From Gymnorhina tibicen (taxonomy: Eukaryota > Chordata > Aves > Passeriformes > Artamidae), in assembly GCA_013399875.1 (NCBI GenBank), contig VXAZ01001058.1:982692-1046691 (forward strand): a stretch of DNA of 64,000 bases. Reading direction: 5' to 3'. The notes under the pieces were generated by a model. That model was not told the DNA's origin. It worked only from the letters and a program-made list of their open reading frames with translations, and searched no databases. Shown piece by piece: positions 1-16,400 of the stretch. Positions within the stretch are counted from its first letter, which is position 1; every line of letters begins with the position of its first letter. Made by a program: the position numbers and the translations under genes.

Positions 1-4692
<4,692 letters not shown>

Positions 4693-4708
4693 TGAGACAC
4701 AAAAGACT

Positions 4709-4741
4709 TTTTTTGTTTGGTTTGTTCGTTTGTTTGTTTTT
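4709..4741 (+). repeat. T/TTTG-rich simple repeat in the 3' UTR
   Basis: An imperfect TTTG/TTTTG array follows the TMEM132D stop codon by about 17 bases. It is low-complexity sequence, and its length probably varies between individuals. Confidence 0.6.
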
Positions 4742-6361
4742 CACTCACCTTCTGCCTTTAATTTTGGGTAGTGGGGCAAAATGTTGTATTCTAACAAGAA
4801 CCAGCTGGTGGATAATAACTCAGTGGAGCCCCAAGAAGCCACCCAAAAGCAGCTGGGAGAGCAGAGATCCTGGACAGCTCTTAAAATTCAAGTCTTCTCT
4901 GTGCTCAGAGATGGAAGTGAGAGATGTGTGTGGTTTTTTGATACACAGCAACGTGAAAAAAAACTTAGAAAAATAATACGGTCTCATTCTCTGAGCTTTC
5001 CCGGGAAATCAATAAATATAACAAACTCCAGTGCAGTTTGGATATTACAAAGCTCACACAGCTCTACTGTTCAATATTGCAAGGTTTGGTTAAAAGCAAA
5101 AGATTGGTCTGAGAATAAATAGATCCATGAAAGGAGCATGTCGTTCAAGCCACGTGCAGAGAATATCCATCCAGGAACATTAATTTAAAGCTGACAAAAA
5201 CCAACAGTGTGAACAAAGCAGCTCCCAGAGCTGAGGAGTCATGAGTTTCCAAAGAATCTGGAGGGGATAAAGGATAACTGGGCTGTTTACAAACCATCAT
5301 GTTTGCCTCCCAAGCACTGACAATGGATACACATACACAGTTCAAACTGAAACTCTTTTTAAGTAGATGCCAAGGTAATAAACTTTGCCAGCCAATTTTC
5401 GGTATTTCCTAATTTGTAAAATAGGAGAAGATATAATCTATACTCAGAATATCACTCATATTAAGGAAGGTCTGTTTTGGAAAGTTTGAGAGAACAAGCT
5501 ATTTTTAAAAGCCCACTTTATTTGATTGTCCTGTTTCGAATTTGTATTCCCAGCCATTTCCCTGGATCCCCATCTGGTATCCTGAGGGCACTCACCAGGA
5601 TCAGGCAGCCTTGGAAGCTGTGGTTCCTTCCCTCTCTCCCGTGCACCCTCACTCCTCCAGGGCTGCTCCCGCCGAGCACAGCCCTGCTGGTCCCCCACTG
5701 TCCTGGCTTTCCACGTTGTCATTTCCCAAAGCTGGCCACTGTCCCTGGGCTCAGTGCCACTTGTGCTGAACTGGACACCAGCAGCAGCTGCCTCTTTGTC
5801 CATCCCCTCCCCTGGGGGAGGTTGGGTTGTTCAGTCCTTGTGCTCTCCCCTCTTTAGCCCCCTGTCCAGCACGTTTAGAGGGCACTCAGAGGTCACAGGG
5901 GAGAGCTGCACATCCAACGCTGAACCCTGCACAGCCAAACTCAGCAGATAACATTGGTTTCTCCCAGGGGTGATGATTATCTTTTGTTTTCTTCTGATAA
6001 GGATGTACATACGGTAGGATTTCAGCGATTACCCTTCCAACCCGACGTGCCCTCCAGCCCTCAAACCATGACATTTCTTGTGAGGTCCAACAGCAGCCTC
6101 CAATGGCCAGTGGCAAAGTGCCAAAGCACTAACTAAAATCCAGGTAATGGATTTCATATATAAAAATATTTCAAGTTTTCCTTTATTTTCTGGAGTAAGT
6201 CCTTGCCCCCTTTTTGTTAAGTCTTCCATCCTTGAATCTAGGTTGCTCAGTTTAATACACACCCGCCCTCCCACAAACACTTAGATTGAATCCCTCTATA
6301 TTTAGAATGTACTGTAGATTGTAAGAATGTAATATATATATTTATAAACATGCCAACTGTG

Positions 6362-6367
6362 AATAAA
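6362..6367 (+). terminator. Candidate TMEM132D polyadenylation signal
   Basis: A canonical AATAAA lies in an AT-rich setting (TATATATTTATAAA upstream, TTTGCATTTTAG then T-rich sequence downstream). Beyond it the sequence becomes more GC-rich and loses UTR-like character. The two earlier hexamers near 5011 and 5113 are alternative sites. Confidence 0.55.
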
Positions 6368-6842
6368 ATTTGCATTTTAGTGGCTTCATCTTTTTTCCTA
6401 CTCTGAACGCCTCTTTGCTCTCACTGTCGGAACATTTACCCTGCGAGAGCCTGGCAGCAGCACGGAGCTGGGCCCTTTGATGCAGCCGGGAAGGCTCATG
6501 GCACAGTGCACTCCCAGAGCTTTACACTGTGCAGTGCTGGGGCAGAACACACAGCACCAACAGCGTTACGCTACAGATGTACGTGCACCGAGTCACCCTT
6601 CCAGGATTTGAAACTATTTGCAGATAAATGCACGTGCTTTATTTCTAGCCTGAAAGCCCAATATGTGAGTTTCTGGGTTTGGGTTCTGGTTTTCTTCTCT
6701 TGGGAAGATCCACGTTTGGCTAAACACCTCTTAGGGCAGTTTTAGGAGAGTGGGTGAGTAAATAGAACAAATGTGCCCAATACTTTGGAGATCTGATGGT
6801 CTTTGCTTTCTTTCAGCCCCTGTGCTCAAGGCTTGGATGACC

Positions 6843-6927
6843 CAGTGCAGGACGAGGTGCAGCAGTGACAGCACAGTGCAGGACGAGGTGCAGCACTGAG
6901 GACAGGACAGTGCAGGGTCCAGACGAG
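6843..6927. repeat. Short tandem duplication, 31-bp unit
   Basis: The sequence CAGTGCAGGACGAGGTGCAG begins at 6843 and again at 6874, a spacing of 31 bases. A third, degenerate start (CAGTGCAGGGTCC) lies at 6908. This gives two good copies plus a partial one. Confidence 0.75.
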
Positions 6928-7564
6928 CTCTGGGTGAGCTCTCAGGTGAGGGAAGCAGCCTTGGTGCTGCAGCAAAGCGTGGCAGCCTCCCCGCAGGTCC
7001 AGCCGTGTTCCAGCCCAGCCTTGCCTCCGACAGTGGGGCTATTTCGGGTGCTTTTTGCACATCACTACGTGGTGTCTGCAGTGAGGCAGTCGGGCTGAGA
7101 GTGCTGAGGTCTCTCTGGAGCCCAGCAGAGCGGAGGTGTGAGTGCAAGGCTGCCTTTCCAAGGCAGCACTGCGTGGCCAATCTCGCTCCTTGGGAGGAGC
7201 AGGTACGGTCCACGTGGGGAGCAGCCTGTCACAACTGCTCTGCCCACGGGCTGCCCTGGGAAATGCAGATTCCTGCCTCAGCTGCCTCTGGGGAACAGGA
7301 GGAACCAACAGCCAGTTCCTCCGGTAGCACAAACCACAGCAATGTTCTCTGAGGACACACAGCCCCCAGCTCCAGCGCTGGGCATCCTGACACGCAGATG
7401 TGTGCCTGTCTGCTTGCTCAGAGGTCCCTGTGTCTCCAGCAGCTGGAACTTGCTGTTATCCATAGGGCAGTGCTGTAAATAATGCATGGTGTTTAGAGTG
7501 CTCTTTTCCTGTGGGTCTCACAGAGCTCTGAGCAAGGTGTGTTCTTACTGACACGGGGAACCCC

Positions 7565-7628
7565 AGGGTGAAGAGATTTGCCCAGAGTCACTGCAAATCT
7601 ATGGCAAAACCCCACTGTGCAGGATCCC
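7565..7628 (+). repeat. Possible MIR-like SINE relic
   Basis: The stretch GATTTGCCCAGAGTCACTGC followed by TATGGCAAAACC resembles the MIR core (a TTGCCCA-GGTCAC block followed by a TGGCAGAGC-type block). Only about 60 bases are alignable by eye, so the family assignment is tentative. Confidence 0.35.
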
Positions 7629-10600
7629 GAGAGGGAATTGTGGCCACCTGTATGCAAGCAAACCCTCTTAATTAATCTGCTAATAGCAGAATAAATCAAC
7701 TTCCTATGGAGGTTTTGCATGTGTGTATCTGTTGGGGGGGTGTTTTGTACATTCCCTTTTTGCACTGCACAGGGCCCACACTTCCAAGCAAAACCTTCTG
7801 CACCTTGGAGCATCCCAGGGGAGGAAGTTTGTGTTTCAGGCAATCAGCTGAGATCCCAGCTGGCAAACGAGGGGCCTAAACTCTATTCCCCATCATTAAA
7901 GCAGTGATGGTGTTTAGCTGCTGCATACACACAATGTTTTGCAGCTGTGGCTCCCATTGGCAGTCTCTTGAACCTGATAAAGAGCCCTGCTGACAGCAAG
8001 CAGTCTCCTGTGAGAATTATTAATTACCTTATTGTTTTCTTCTTTGCAGTTGCCTCTTTTATTTTCATGTTTGAGTCTCTCTTCCTGGGAGTAGACTGAT
8101 AGAGGCATGTTAAAAAAAAAAAAGAAAATTTATCTGTTACAGTTTGGTTCTTTTTAGAGACTTTATGCATGAATACTATCAGGAGTAGAAACTTGATGGT
8201 CTTATAAATCAGGTAAGCTGGTTCTTTGCTCTCTTCCTTCATTTTAAAAGCTTCCCCTTCAGCAGTCTTAAATATATGGTGGTTTAGACCCAGCTGCATT
8301 AATACACCAGTGAATTCAAAGTCTGAGCAATGCAGCTAAATAACTGGTTTGAAACAAGGCTTCTCTGGAGCTAAGTGACTTGAAAAACCAGAATAGGGAT
8401 TAAATCTGTGTGCAGCCTGCACCAAGTAGCTCTAGAAACTCCTTTCACACCTCGTTTCCATAATGAATGGGACGTAAATGGAATGAGCACACCCGAGAGT
8501 CTTTAGTTCAGCTCTGTGTATGTTCAGTTTCTCCAAGACTGCCAGTCCTCAGTCTCCGGTGGCCTGAGGAGCTGTTCTGCTGTGGCAGCTCCCAAGTGAG
8601 AGCTAAAGGACTCGTGTACCACAGCCTGGAAGAGCCTTTCACGTGTGTCACTGAGGAGGGAGCGCTGGCTGGACTCACGCTTGTATTGATCAAAGTCCAG
8701 CAAGCATCACTGAGGAATTAGCTCAGGGAAGGAGCTATCACTGCCAAGTGGTGCGTTTAGAAAATGCCTCAAGCATTTAAAAAACCTCCCAGAGATGAAT
8801 TTATTTAGTCCTGAAAGCCCAGGAACTCTGCCACGTATGTCTACATGTTTATTGTGGTACCAGAGCCCATCCCTGCACAGCCCTGGAGCACCGCAGCCAC
8901 ACATCTTACTGCCTGCAGTGCAATGCCTGCCACCAAAAATCAGAGCTGTGCTACTGCCAGCCCTCCCCGTCAGAAACACGAAGGGTGAGGGACCCATGAG
9001 GAGGAGGAGAGGCGTGTCCTGCAGGACAGGTACACGGTGCCAGCCTGAGCTCCCCACGCAGCACGAACCGTTCCTCACTGCCGCGTCTGGCTGCAGCTTG
9101 AGCTGTCCCCTGAGGACAGGAGAGCTCTAAACCACGTCAGGGTATCACCTGCAAAGTGCCGAGGAGACAGAATTTGCGTTCTGCTTCCAGTTCATTTCTG
9201 TTTGAAAACTCCCAGGTGGGCCCTGCTTGTGCACCTACCCCAGCCATATGCTGAAGCACCGTTCTGAACGGGTGTTTGGCTTCCAACACCCATCACCTTC
9301 CTCATGCATAAATAATGCTCCTTCCCGCTGAAATCAGTGATGTGCTGTTGGGCTTCTTGGTGAGAGCTTAAACAGGTGAAGCTCAGAACTGGCAGCACTA
9401 ATGGCCTGAGGAGAGCAGAGCACCTGGTCCTGTTCCATCCTCGGGAGCATCAGAAGGGCCAAGGTCACACAAGTCAAGCAAGTGGGCCTGAAACAGGATC
9501 CTTTTCTACCTTTTTGCTGATGGGATATGAAGACCTCTGTCAACAAATCCTTCATTATGCAGGCTCCCTGCTCCGGCTCCGTGAGGAACAGCAAATTAAG
9601 CAGCCCACGAATGTAATATTAATGGCTGGAGAAGCAGCAGTGCTGCTCTGTTTGTGTGTACTGCCAACACTCATTAGGAAACCCCCATCACAGTGCGAAG
9701 ATGGCTGGTGGATTACACACGACAACTTCTGCCACCATCTCCGAGCAGCCCGGGGAGCCTGGAGGGACACGAATGCCCCGAGTCACGTTGGCTTGCACCG
9801 GCCCAGAACTCGCTGGCTCCTTGGTGCTGTGGGTGCAGATGGGGCCTCCTGTCGTGCTCCCTTCTGCAGCCACAGACCCTGCTCCAGCTCTGCTCCCTGC
9901 TGGGCTGAGCCTGGGTACCAGAACTCCGTGGCACCTGGCAGAGCCCAGGTCGGTGTCCCCGGCACCAGAATGCTGCAGCTTTGAAGTGTAACAGGGACTG
10001 TGCTTATTCATGTTCAGGCCTGTGTTCCCAGTAATTAAATTAGCCTTTCTTACAGTCAGTTAATACTCTAATGACATAAAAACCGATCCAAGGAGCTTCA
10101 CCACTCAGCCCTGATGATACGAGACCGCAAAAATGACTGAGTCCCATTTTCAACATTTTACTGAGCTCGGTAAGTGCAGATGAGCAGAGAGGAGACATAA
10201 GGACAGAAGAAAGGGGGCTGTCCTTCCACTCTCCCTGAGCACTGCTTAGGTCAGCACACTCTGGATGTGCCCAGCCCAGGATGATCTGTATCCATGAAGA
10301 ATTCACCCACCAGTACAGTTGCATCTCATGCCTCCCTATTTCTTCAGCAAATCCTTTGCCTGATGACTGTGGACACACATTTTCTGTCCTGTTGTCATCA
10401 AGCCAAACCCCTAAATCACTGTGCTCCCCTTGGCCATTAATAACTTTTTACAGCTTTCTCCCATCAGTCCCCTCTCTCAGGCCTAATCAATAGCTCTGCT
10501 CTTAGCATTTGGCATTCCCTCCTGTTCTGCCCGTTAGGATACCAAGGTCAAAGCAGTCCCTCTTATGTTTCTCCCTTAAATAAGTGGCATCAGCCTGCAA

Positions 10601-12208
10601 AATAGTTTGCAATAGTGAAAAATCCCATATATTGATCAGGTCTTGCTCTGTACCAAGCTCTCCACACAGCCTTGACTTGAATGCATCACTCAGTAATGTC
10701 TTTGCAAGAGCAATTCATGCAGCTGGGGAGGCATTTTTGGCAGGCTGCAAGTGCAGGCTCAGAAGGATTTTTTCATTGCGCTGCACAGTCCTTGCACAAT
10801 CACCCCAGCCCCTGAAGAGCCATAGGATTTTAATCATCTCTTCTAATTGTTTTGTCCCCTCATCTTCTACAGAGCTGGTGTCCCCCACTCTGACTGCACC
10901 CGCGAGGAGGGACTTTAATTGCAGGGCTGCTCTTCTAACCCAATTGTAATGTGATTTGTGAGGCTGTTGGGATGATTGCTGCAAAGCAGGAGTGGAGGGG
11001 GAGGACAGACAGACAAGGTGAGCATCATTAGTCAAATCAGGCCTTAAACCAGGGGAAGTTTCCAGGTTTTGGAGCAAGAGTCAGGCCAGAGTACCAAAAA
11101 ATTTGCAAACAGCTAAATTTTGCCACTCTGATGCTCCTAAAGAAAATAACATCATCTCCTCCTTCGGAGTCACACCCTTACATCTTGAAAGCCTGGTTCA
11201 GCTTCTCACCCTCCCCTGCAGTGACCTGGGCTATAAACAGCCTCTCCTCCCGTTGGGGCGTAGGCTTGGAGCTCTGAAGGGGATGGAAAAGGGAAAAGCA
11301 GCAGGGAGGGGAAGAAAGGAGCAGAAGGGGACGGGGATGGCTAAGCTGGGACTCGGGAGCACTTTGTAGCCTGCCCCGTTGGGGAGGGAACAGCAGGACA
11401 CAAATCTCTGGGCTTTGTGAGGTGTCTGTCTGTGCTGCCAGCACCCAGCCCAGCCCTGGGACCAGCCCGAGCTGGGGGCACTGGTGCCATCTCCGGCAGC
11501 GTTTGTGGTGAGCCCAGTGTCCCCAGCTCAGCCTAGAGAGGGCCTGGGCTGTGCCCTCCCTGCCTCCTGTCCCCAGAGTCCATGTCCTGGGTGGAGAGTT
11601 GCTGGATTAACCAGGAGCTCCCAAGCTGCTGCCCAAGGGGGCTCGGGGGCGAATGCCCCTCACCCTCATCAGTGTAATCAGCTGCTGTGGCTTTGGATGG
11701 AGGCAAGGGGGGGGAGATTATGGTTTTCTATTCCAAGGCAGCAGGAGGCCTTAAACAATACATACTTGTGTATTTCTGTGGATGTGCAGTCGTAGATGGG
11801 TGCCTTAGGTACATCCAGAGTCACCTGTCCTTGTTTCTGGCTCTTAATTCATTACTTGCTTACTACAGCTTCCCCACCCCCCATTTTAATATTTTCACTT
11901 ACTGTACTTTAAAGAGCCAGAAATAGCTTGTCAGATTGAGACAGCTCTTGAGAAGTTTAATTTTCCTAATGCTTGTTGGAAATCCCCTTTCTGAATCTGC
12001 AGGAATATTAAGGTTCTTAGCATGAGCTGTGCAGAGAGGGAATTTGCAAGTAAAGCTGTCAGGGAATTGCAGCTGGGTTAGGAGAGGCTTGATGGACAGC
12101 ATGATGGGTGCAGGATGTGTCTCCGAGGAGGGAAGGATGCCTTGGAGCCGTGGGTGGCAGAGCTGGAGCGGGTGGGGAAGTGCCAACCATTTGTTTTCTC
12201 CCTGCCAG

Positions 12209-12268
12209 ACCTGGGGAACAGAATTAGACAAAATTAGAGCAGAGGCACACGGAGCGTTTACAAGCAAG
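12209..12268 (+). other. Candidate unannotated 60-nt exon, splice-bounded
   Basis: A strong pyrimidine tract and acceptor (TTTTCTCCCTGCCAG) precede 60 bases that end in a consensus donor, CAAG|GTAAGAG. The segment is open in frame 1 (20 codons, beginning TWGTELDKIRAEAHG). It matches no protein I know. It could be a lncRNA exon, an exon of an unrecognised gene, or a chance pair of splice sites. No partner exons were identified. Confidence 0.25.
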
Positions 12269-12639
12269 GTAAGAGCTGTCACGGTTTTTGCTGCTGGTTC
12301 CCCACGTGGATTTGTGCTGTCGCTGTTCCTGGCTGTCCCAGCCGCAGGCGCTGGCTGTGCCCTGGCTCCTGGCTGTCACCGCCGGCGCTCCTGGGACAGC
12401 GGCCTCTGCAGAAGGTGTCCCCGCACCCGAACAAGGGCAGCCCTCGCCTTTTGGGGTGCAGGGACAGGCCTAAAGGAGGCTTGAAGGAGAGCTGGGACAG
12501 CACTGTGCATGACCTGAGTGCTCGGTGCCGTCCCCAAAAGGCAGTGCCGCTCCTGGTGCGAACGTTCTTCATTCACGCAGAGAGGAAACCAAAAGGCGTT
12601 TTACAAAGAGCCGGGGAACAGCGAGTGTCTCACAGCGGC

Positions 12640-13065
12640 TGGCAGGGACAGCAGGCACAGTCCCGCGGGAACCTGGCAGGGCCTGGCTCCCGGTGCTCCG
12701 GCCCGTGCCACACGAGGGTCCCCGTGTCCCCAGGGGACCGCTGCCCTGCGCCATCGGGGCATCGCTCCACGGCCGCACCCGCACGGCCCGACCCGCAGCG
12801 CCCGTCCGTGCCCGCTCCGAGGGCTCTGCCGGGCACGGCTGGGACCGCGGGCACGGCCCCGAGCCCGGCCCCGAGCCCCGCTGGCCCCGGTCAGTGCGGC
12901 CGGAGCTGGCCCCGAGCAGGAGGCACAGGCCGGACACGGGCTGCCGCAGGTGGTTCTGAGAAGGGCAGAGGAGGGCGAGGGGCAGTGCCAGGCCAGTGCC
13001 CCTCCCCGGCTGGCACCGTGGGCTGCCCGGGAGTTGCAGGCTGCAGGGCTGTGTCCAGCCCCTTC
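12640..13065. promoter_or_regulatory. Orphan intergenic CpG-rich island
   Basis: Sequence here is very GC-rich. I count about 26 CpG dinucleotides in 12721-12900, roughly the number expected from base composition, which is unusual for methylated vertebrate DNA. It is about 6 kb from the TMEM132D 3' end and 10 kb from the GLT1D1 stop, so it is not the promoter of either. The long open frames on both strands here follow from GC content. It may be a promoter of an unannotated transcript, an intergenic regulatory island or a recombination-driven GC hotspot. Confidence 0.5.
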
Positions 13066-13084
13066 CCTCCGCCCTAAGCAGAAG

Positions 13085-13470
13085 CAAATCGTTAAGTGAG
13101 ATCAGAAGGGCTGATAATTCCTCCTCCTCCCCTTTTACCACCTGCTCTTTTCTTCCCGAGTGCCTGGCCTCAACGAATTACTGAAATTAAATATAGCAAT
13201 TGAGGCTGCCCATTGTTCCCTGCTCTGTAATGTGCCGGAGTGGCACCTTTGTATTCATTCAGCCATCCCATCTCCTCGGATGTGCTGCTCACACAATGGT
13301 TATTGTTGTAGAGGGGACCTGGAATGAGCTCCTGCATTATTCACTTCATTTATTTTGATACAATATTTGGAGCCACTTCATTAAATTCTCTTACAATGTC
13401 CTGTCATTTTTCCCCCGTCTCCTTGCCAGTGCCTGGCTCATACAGATAATGCAGCAACAACAATGTGGGG
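13085..13470. promoter_or_regulatory. Candidate regulatory block with an inverted SOX-type motif
   Basis: Immediately right of the CpG island the sequence becomes AT-rich. It carries an exact inverted pair, ACAAT-GGTT-ATTGT (13293-13306), plus CATTGTT at about 13212 and ACAACAACAATG near 13455. These resemble HMG-box (SOX) binding sites. The enhancer role is inferred from motif density. Conservation was not tested. Confidence 0.25.
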
Positions 13471-16400
13471 TGGGGGGAGGTGGGGAAATGGATTTGTTTT
13501 CTATAAAAGGGGAGAGCTATGAATTATTTGACTTGCTGATCTGAGATTCCCTCTCTCTTCCCCTTCTCCCCTCAAAAAAAAAAAAAAGATGGGGGGGAAC
13601 ATCATTTTTGGGTAATAGATATAGGCAGTAAATACTCAGGGCAGTTAAGTCTTGAGCAAAGAGAAAAGCCTCCAGCTTTACAGGCAGTGTGGGGAATGCA
13701 GAAGACAGGATATATAAACCCCTATTTACTAGCACTGAGAAATGAGCCCCTGTCTCCCTCACCTTTCAGTGTTTTCAATAAGTGCAGCAGATCAGTCTCG
13801 TTAATTGTTTTTGTTTTTAATGTTCCAAACGCTGTGATCTGAGGAGGGACTGATGGAACAGACTCTTCAGTGACTCAGGGACTGCTGTTCTCCTGGCATT
13901 GCAGAACGTGTCGGAGTTGCCAGGGATGTCAGGGAGCTTTCCTCCAGGTGTGGCTTGCAAATTGCTCCAGGGGAAGGCTTTGGCTCAGCAGTTCAGACTC
14001 TCCAGTGAGCAGGATGGATGCTGAAGAAGAGAGTTCCATGCAGTGGAGTTCAGAGAATTAACCCACTGCAATTCCTCCCAGGTTAGGTGGGGGTTTTTTG
14101 GGATTTCCATCCTGCCTCCTCACAACAACAGCGCACACAGTGCTTAGGGTGCAAAGGCAGAAGGGCTCCCTGCACGCACCCCTTGGCTGCATTTGAGCAG
14201 CTTTACAAGATCTGCTCTCCCCCAGGCTCTCCCCACACCCTGGGGGCTGTGCTGCTGCCTCCAGCGTTTCTGTGGCTGGTGCAATCGGGAGGGGTTTGTG
14301 TCTCCAGGTGAGGCTCCTGCTCTGCCTCCACAGGTGCTTTCCATGAACACAGAACCGGCTCCCTGGAGCGGCAGAGCCGGCCCTCGGTAACTGCGTGTAA
14401 TCAGGGAAGAGGTTTCACCTGTGTGGGCGTTTGTCTTTGCCCTTCATCAGCCAAAGCCAAAACACCTGAGGAGAGGTCAGCACTTGGAGTGGAAAGCAGA
14501 CAGTAAACTGGAGATAACTCTAGAGCCCAGCAACTTAGGAACAATCAGCTGCAGTTTTACTGCACATTCTGTGGGGGAATGTGCTTTGTGGGACCATCCC
14601 TGGGTAAAGACTGCAGTGGAGGAATCGGTGCTGGAATCTTCCAGCAGTTAAGCCCGGAGGTCTCGAGCAGGAGCTGCAGAGGTGAGGAAACCTTGGCCCA
14701 GAGCAAAGGGAACCACACTTCCAGACTTTTGGGACAGCTGCTGTAAGTATGAGACAGAAAGAACTAATTGCGGTGGTGGGAATAGCGAATACTTGATTAT
14801 TTATTATTTTCTGTGGTAGCAGCACTACCAAAAGCTTGTCATTGCCATGTGTGTATTTTCGGGACTGCAGAGAAGCTCTGGGCCACTGCAGCACCCACGA
14901 GCTGGGGTGCATGGACTCCTGCAGCCTCTAATGCAGCCCTTTGCAGCAGCATAAATCTCCTCCTGTGGCACACCAGAGCTGCTGAACCAAAGCAGCCAAA
15001 ACTCTTTTTTTTCCTAATCACTCTGTGGCCTGTTCCTCCTTCAGAACGTGCCTCTGCTGAAATATTGCCGTGCCCATAAATTCTGCGTGTACTGGGAGCG
15101 GTGTGATTATTTGGCTGTTGAGGCGGTGTTTGCCCCTCAGAGCAGAGCACGTTCATACCTGAGCCCTGGGTGATGATTCATTGATTGCAATTAGTCAGGA
15201 GGCTGGGGCGGCTCTTTGGAAACGAGTTGTTAACAGCAGCTTCCTTGTAAAGGTTATTGTTAATGATTTGATGTCTTGGTGGTGCTGGGTGGTCACTCCC
15301 GAGCAGGGAGGGCTCAGGGCTGCCTTTTTCCACTCCTGAAGCCTCGACTTGCTGTGTGGTTGGTTTGTTGGTTTTTCTCGAGCTTTTCCATACAGAGATG
15401 AATATTCAGTATAGCAGAAAATGCTTTGTTATGTGGAATGTATTACCATAAATATTCTTTTTAAACCCTTCGGGAGGGTTTTTTTTTCTCTTTTAAATAA
15501 CTTTAAGTAAAGCTGGACTCAAAAGGATTCATTTGCAGCTGTTCAAATTAACTTTTTCTGGTGGAAATAATAGAGGTGGATGATTAAAATGAATATTTTA
15601 CAGATTTTTTGGTAAGGGAATTTACAATCCACATGTTAGTTTACTTCAATTTAGGTTACCTGGGAAAGGGCTAATAAGGAACACAGCCTGTGCTCCCAGC
15701 CTCCAAAGGCAATTTGTTATGTTAATAGATTGACACTTAAATATTTGGTGTGGAAGAGAAAAAAGAACATTTCACTGGCTGCAGCACAAACCAGGCTTGG
15801 AGTCACTCATGATCTTTATGTAGAAGTCAGTGAAACGTTTACTGGAAAGCAGAGGTTTATGTGACAGAAGTCTGCTGCTGTTGAAATACAGCTTCCCATC
15901 AATGTCACCACAGAGCGATACTCCACGGAGCTTTTCCCTGTGTGACAATTACTTTAATTATCCGCGTGGCAGAAGAATTCTCGTCGCGTTTTCGGCACAA
16001 ACACCGCTCCTGTGCGGCAGGTCCGGGTGTGTTAGAGCCTCGTGAGCCGTGCTGGTGGCACGGCTCTGCAGCCCAGCCTGGCGCCTCACCAGTGAGTGGC
16101 AGCTGCAGGAGCTCCCACAGAGGAGGGGCAGGACAGTGTTGTGGGCACGCAGGCACACATCCCTGGTCCCAAAGCATAAATTTGGCTTTGTTCCTCATTT
16201 TGGACTCAATTAAAATAATACCCCTCCTCAAATCTTTCTTTTGGACTAAACCACGCCAGTCTGGCCGTAGTTGCTTTTCTCTAGCGTTGCATTGTCTTGC
16301 TGGATGAGTGGTCTTTGAGCCCGCTCCTTTAACCCTGGGGTTTTTTGGTGGCTTCAGTTTGGTATTAAGGCTGGAAACTCTGCTTTGCATCCTCTGCTTT

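Larger units (their letters stand above)
4693..6385 (+). other. TMEM132D: Probable 3' UTR of TMEM132D
   Basis: The roughly 1.7 kb after the stop codon contains no credible ORF and becomes AT-rich towards its right end. It contains a T/TTTG-rich stretch at about 4709-4741. Possible early poly(A) hexamers are AATAAA at about 5011 and about 5113. The best terminal signal is AATAAA at 6362-6367, followed by T-rich sequence from about 6390. The exact cleavage site is inferred. Confidence 0.6.
6390..12208. other. Intergenic region, left part; no gene recognised
   Basis: This lies between the TMEM132D 3' end and the CpG-rich block. Open frames here (for example 9376-9984 and 6731-7213) have no recognisable domains. 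They overlap frames on both strands and lie in moderately GC-rich sequence, so I treat them as chance. A 31-bp direct repeat (6843-6915) and a possible SINE relic (7565-7628) are listed separately. The rest is unique-looking non-coding DNA. Confidence 0.7.

Noticed and set aside
9376..9984. 202-codon + strand ORF in intergenic DNA
   Set aside because: No domain was recognised and overlapping open frames exist on both strands. There is no splice or promoter context linking it to a gene.
12415..13077. 220-codon + strand ORF and overlapping ORFs on both strands
   Set aside because: Several frames on both strands are open at once in very GC-rich DNA. The translations are Pro/Arg/Gly/Ala-rich with no domain. 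Stop-codon depletion explains them.
15463..15487. Bacterial-style rho-independent terminator
   Set aside because: The hairpin and T-run are real, but the genome is vertebrate and no short transcription unit precedes it. Kept only as a low-interest structural observation.
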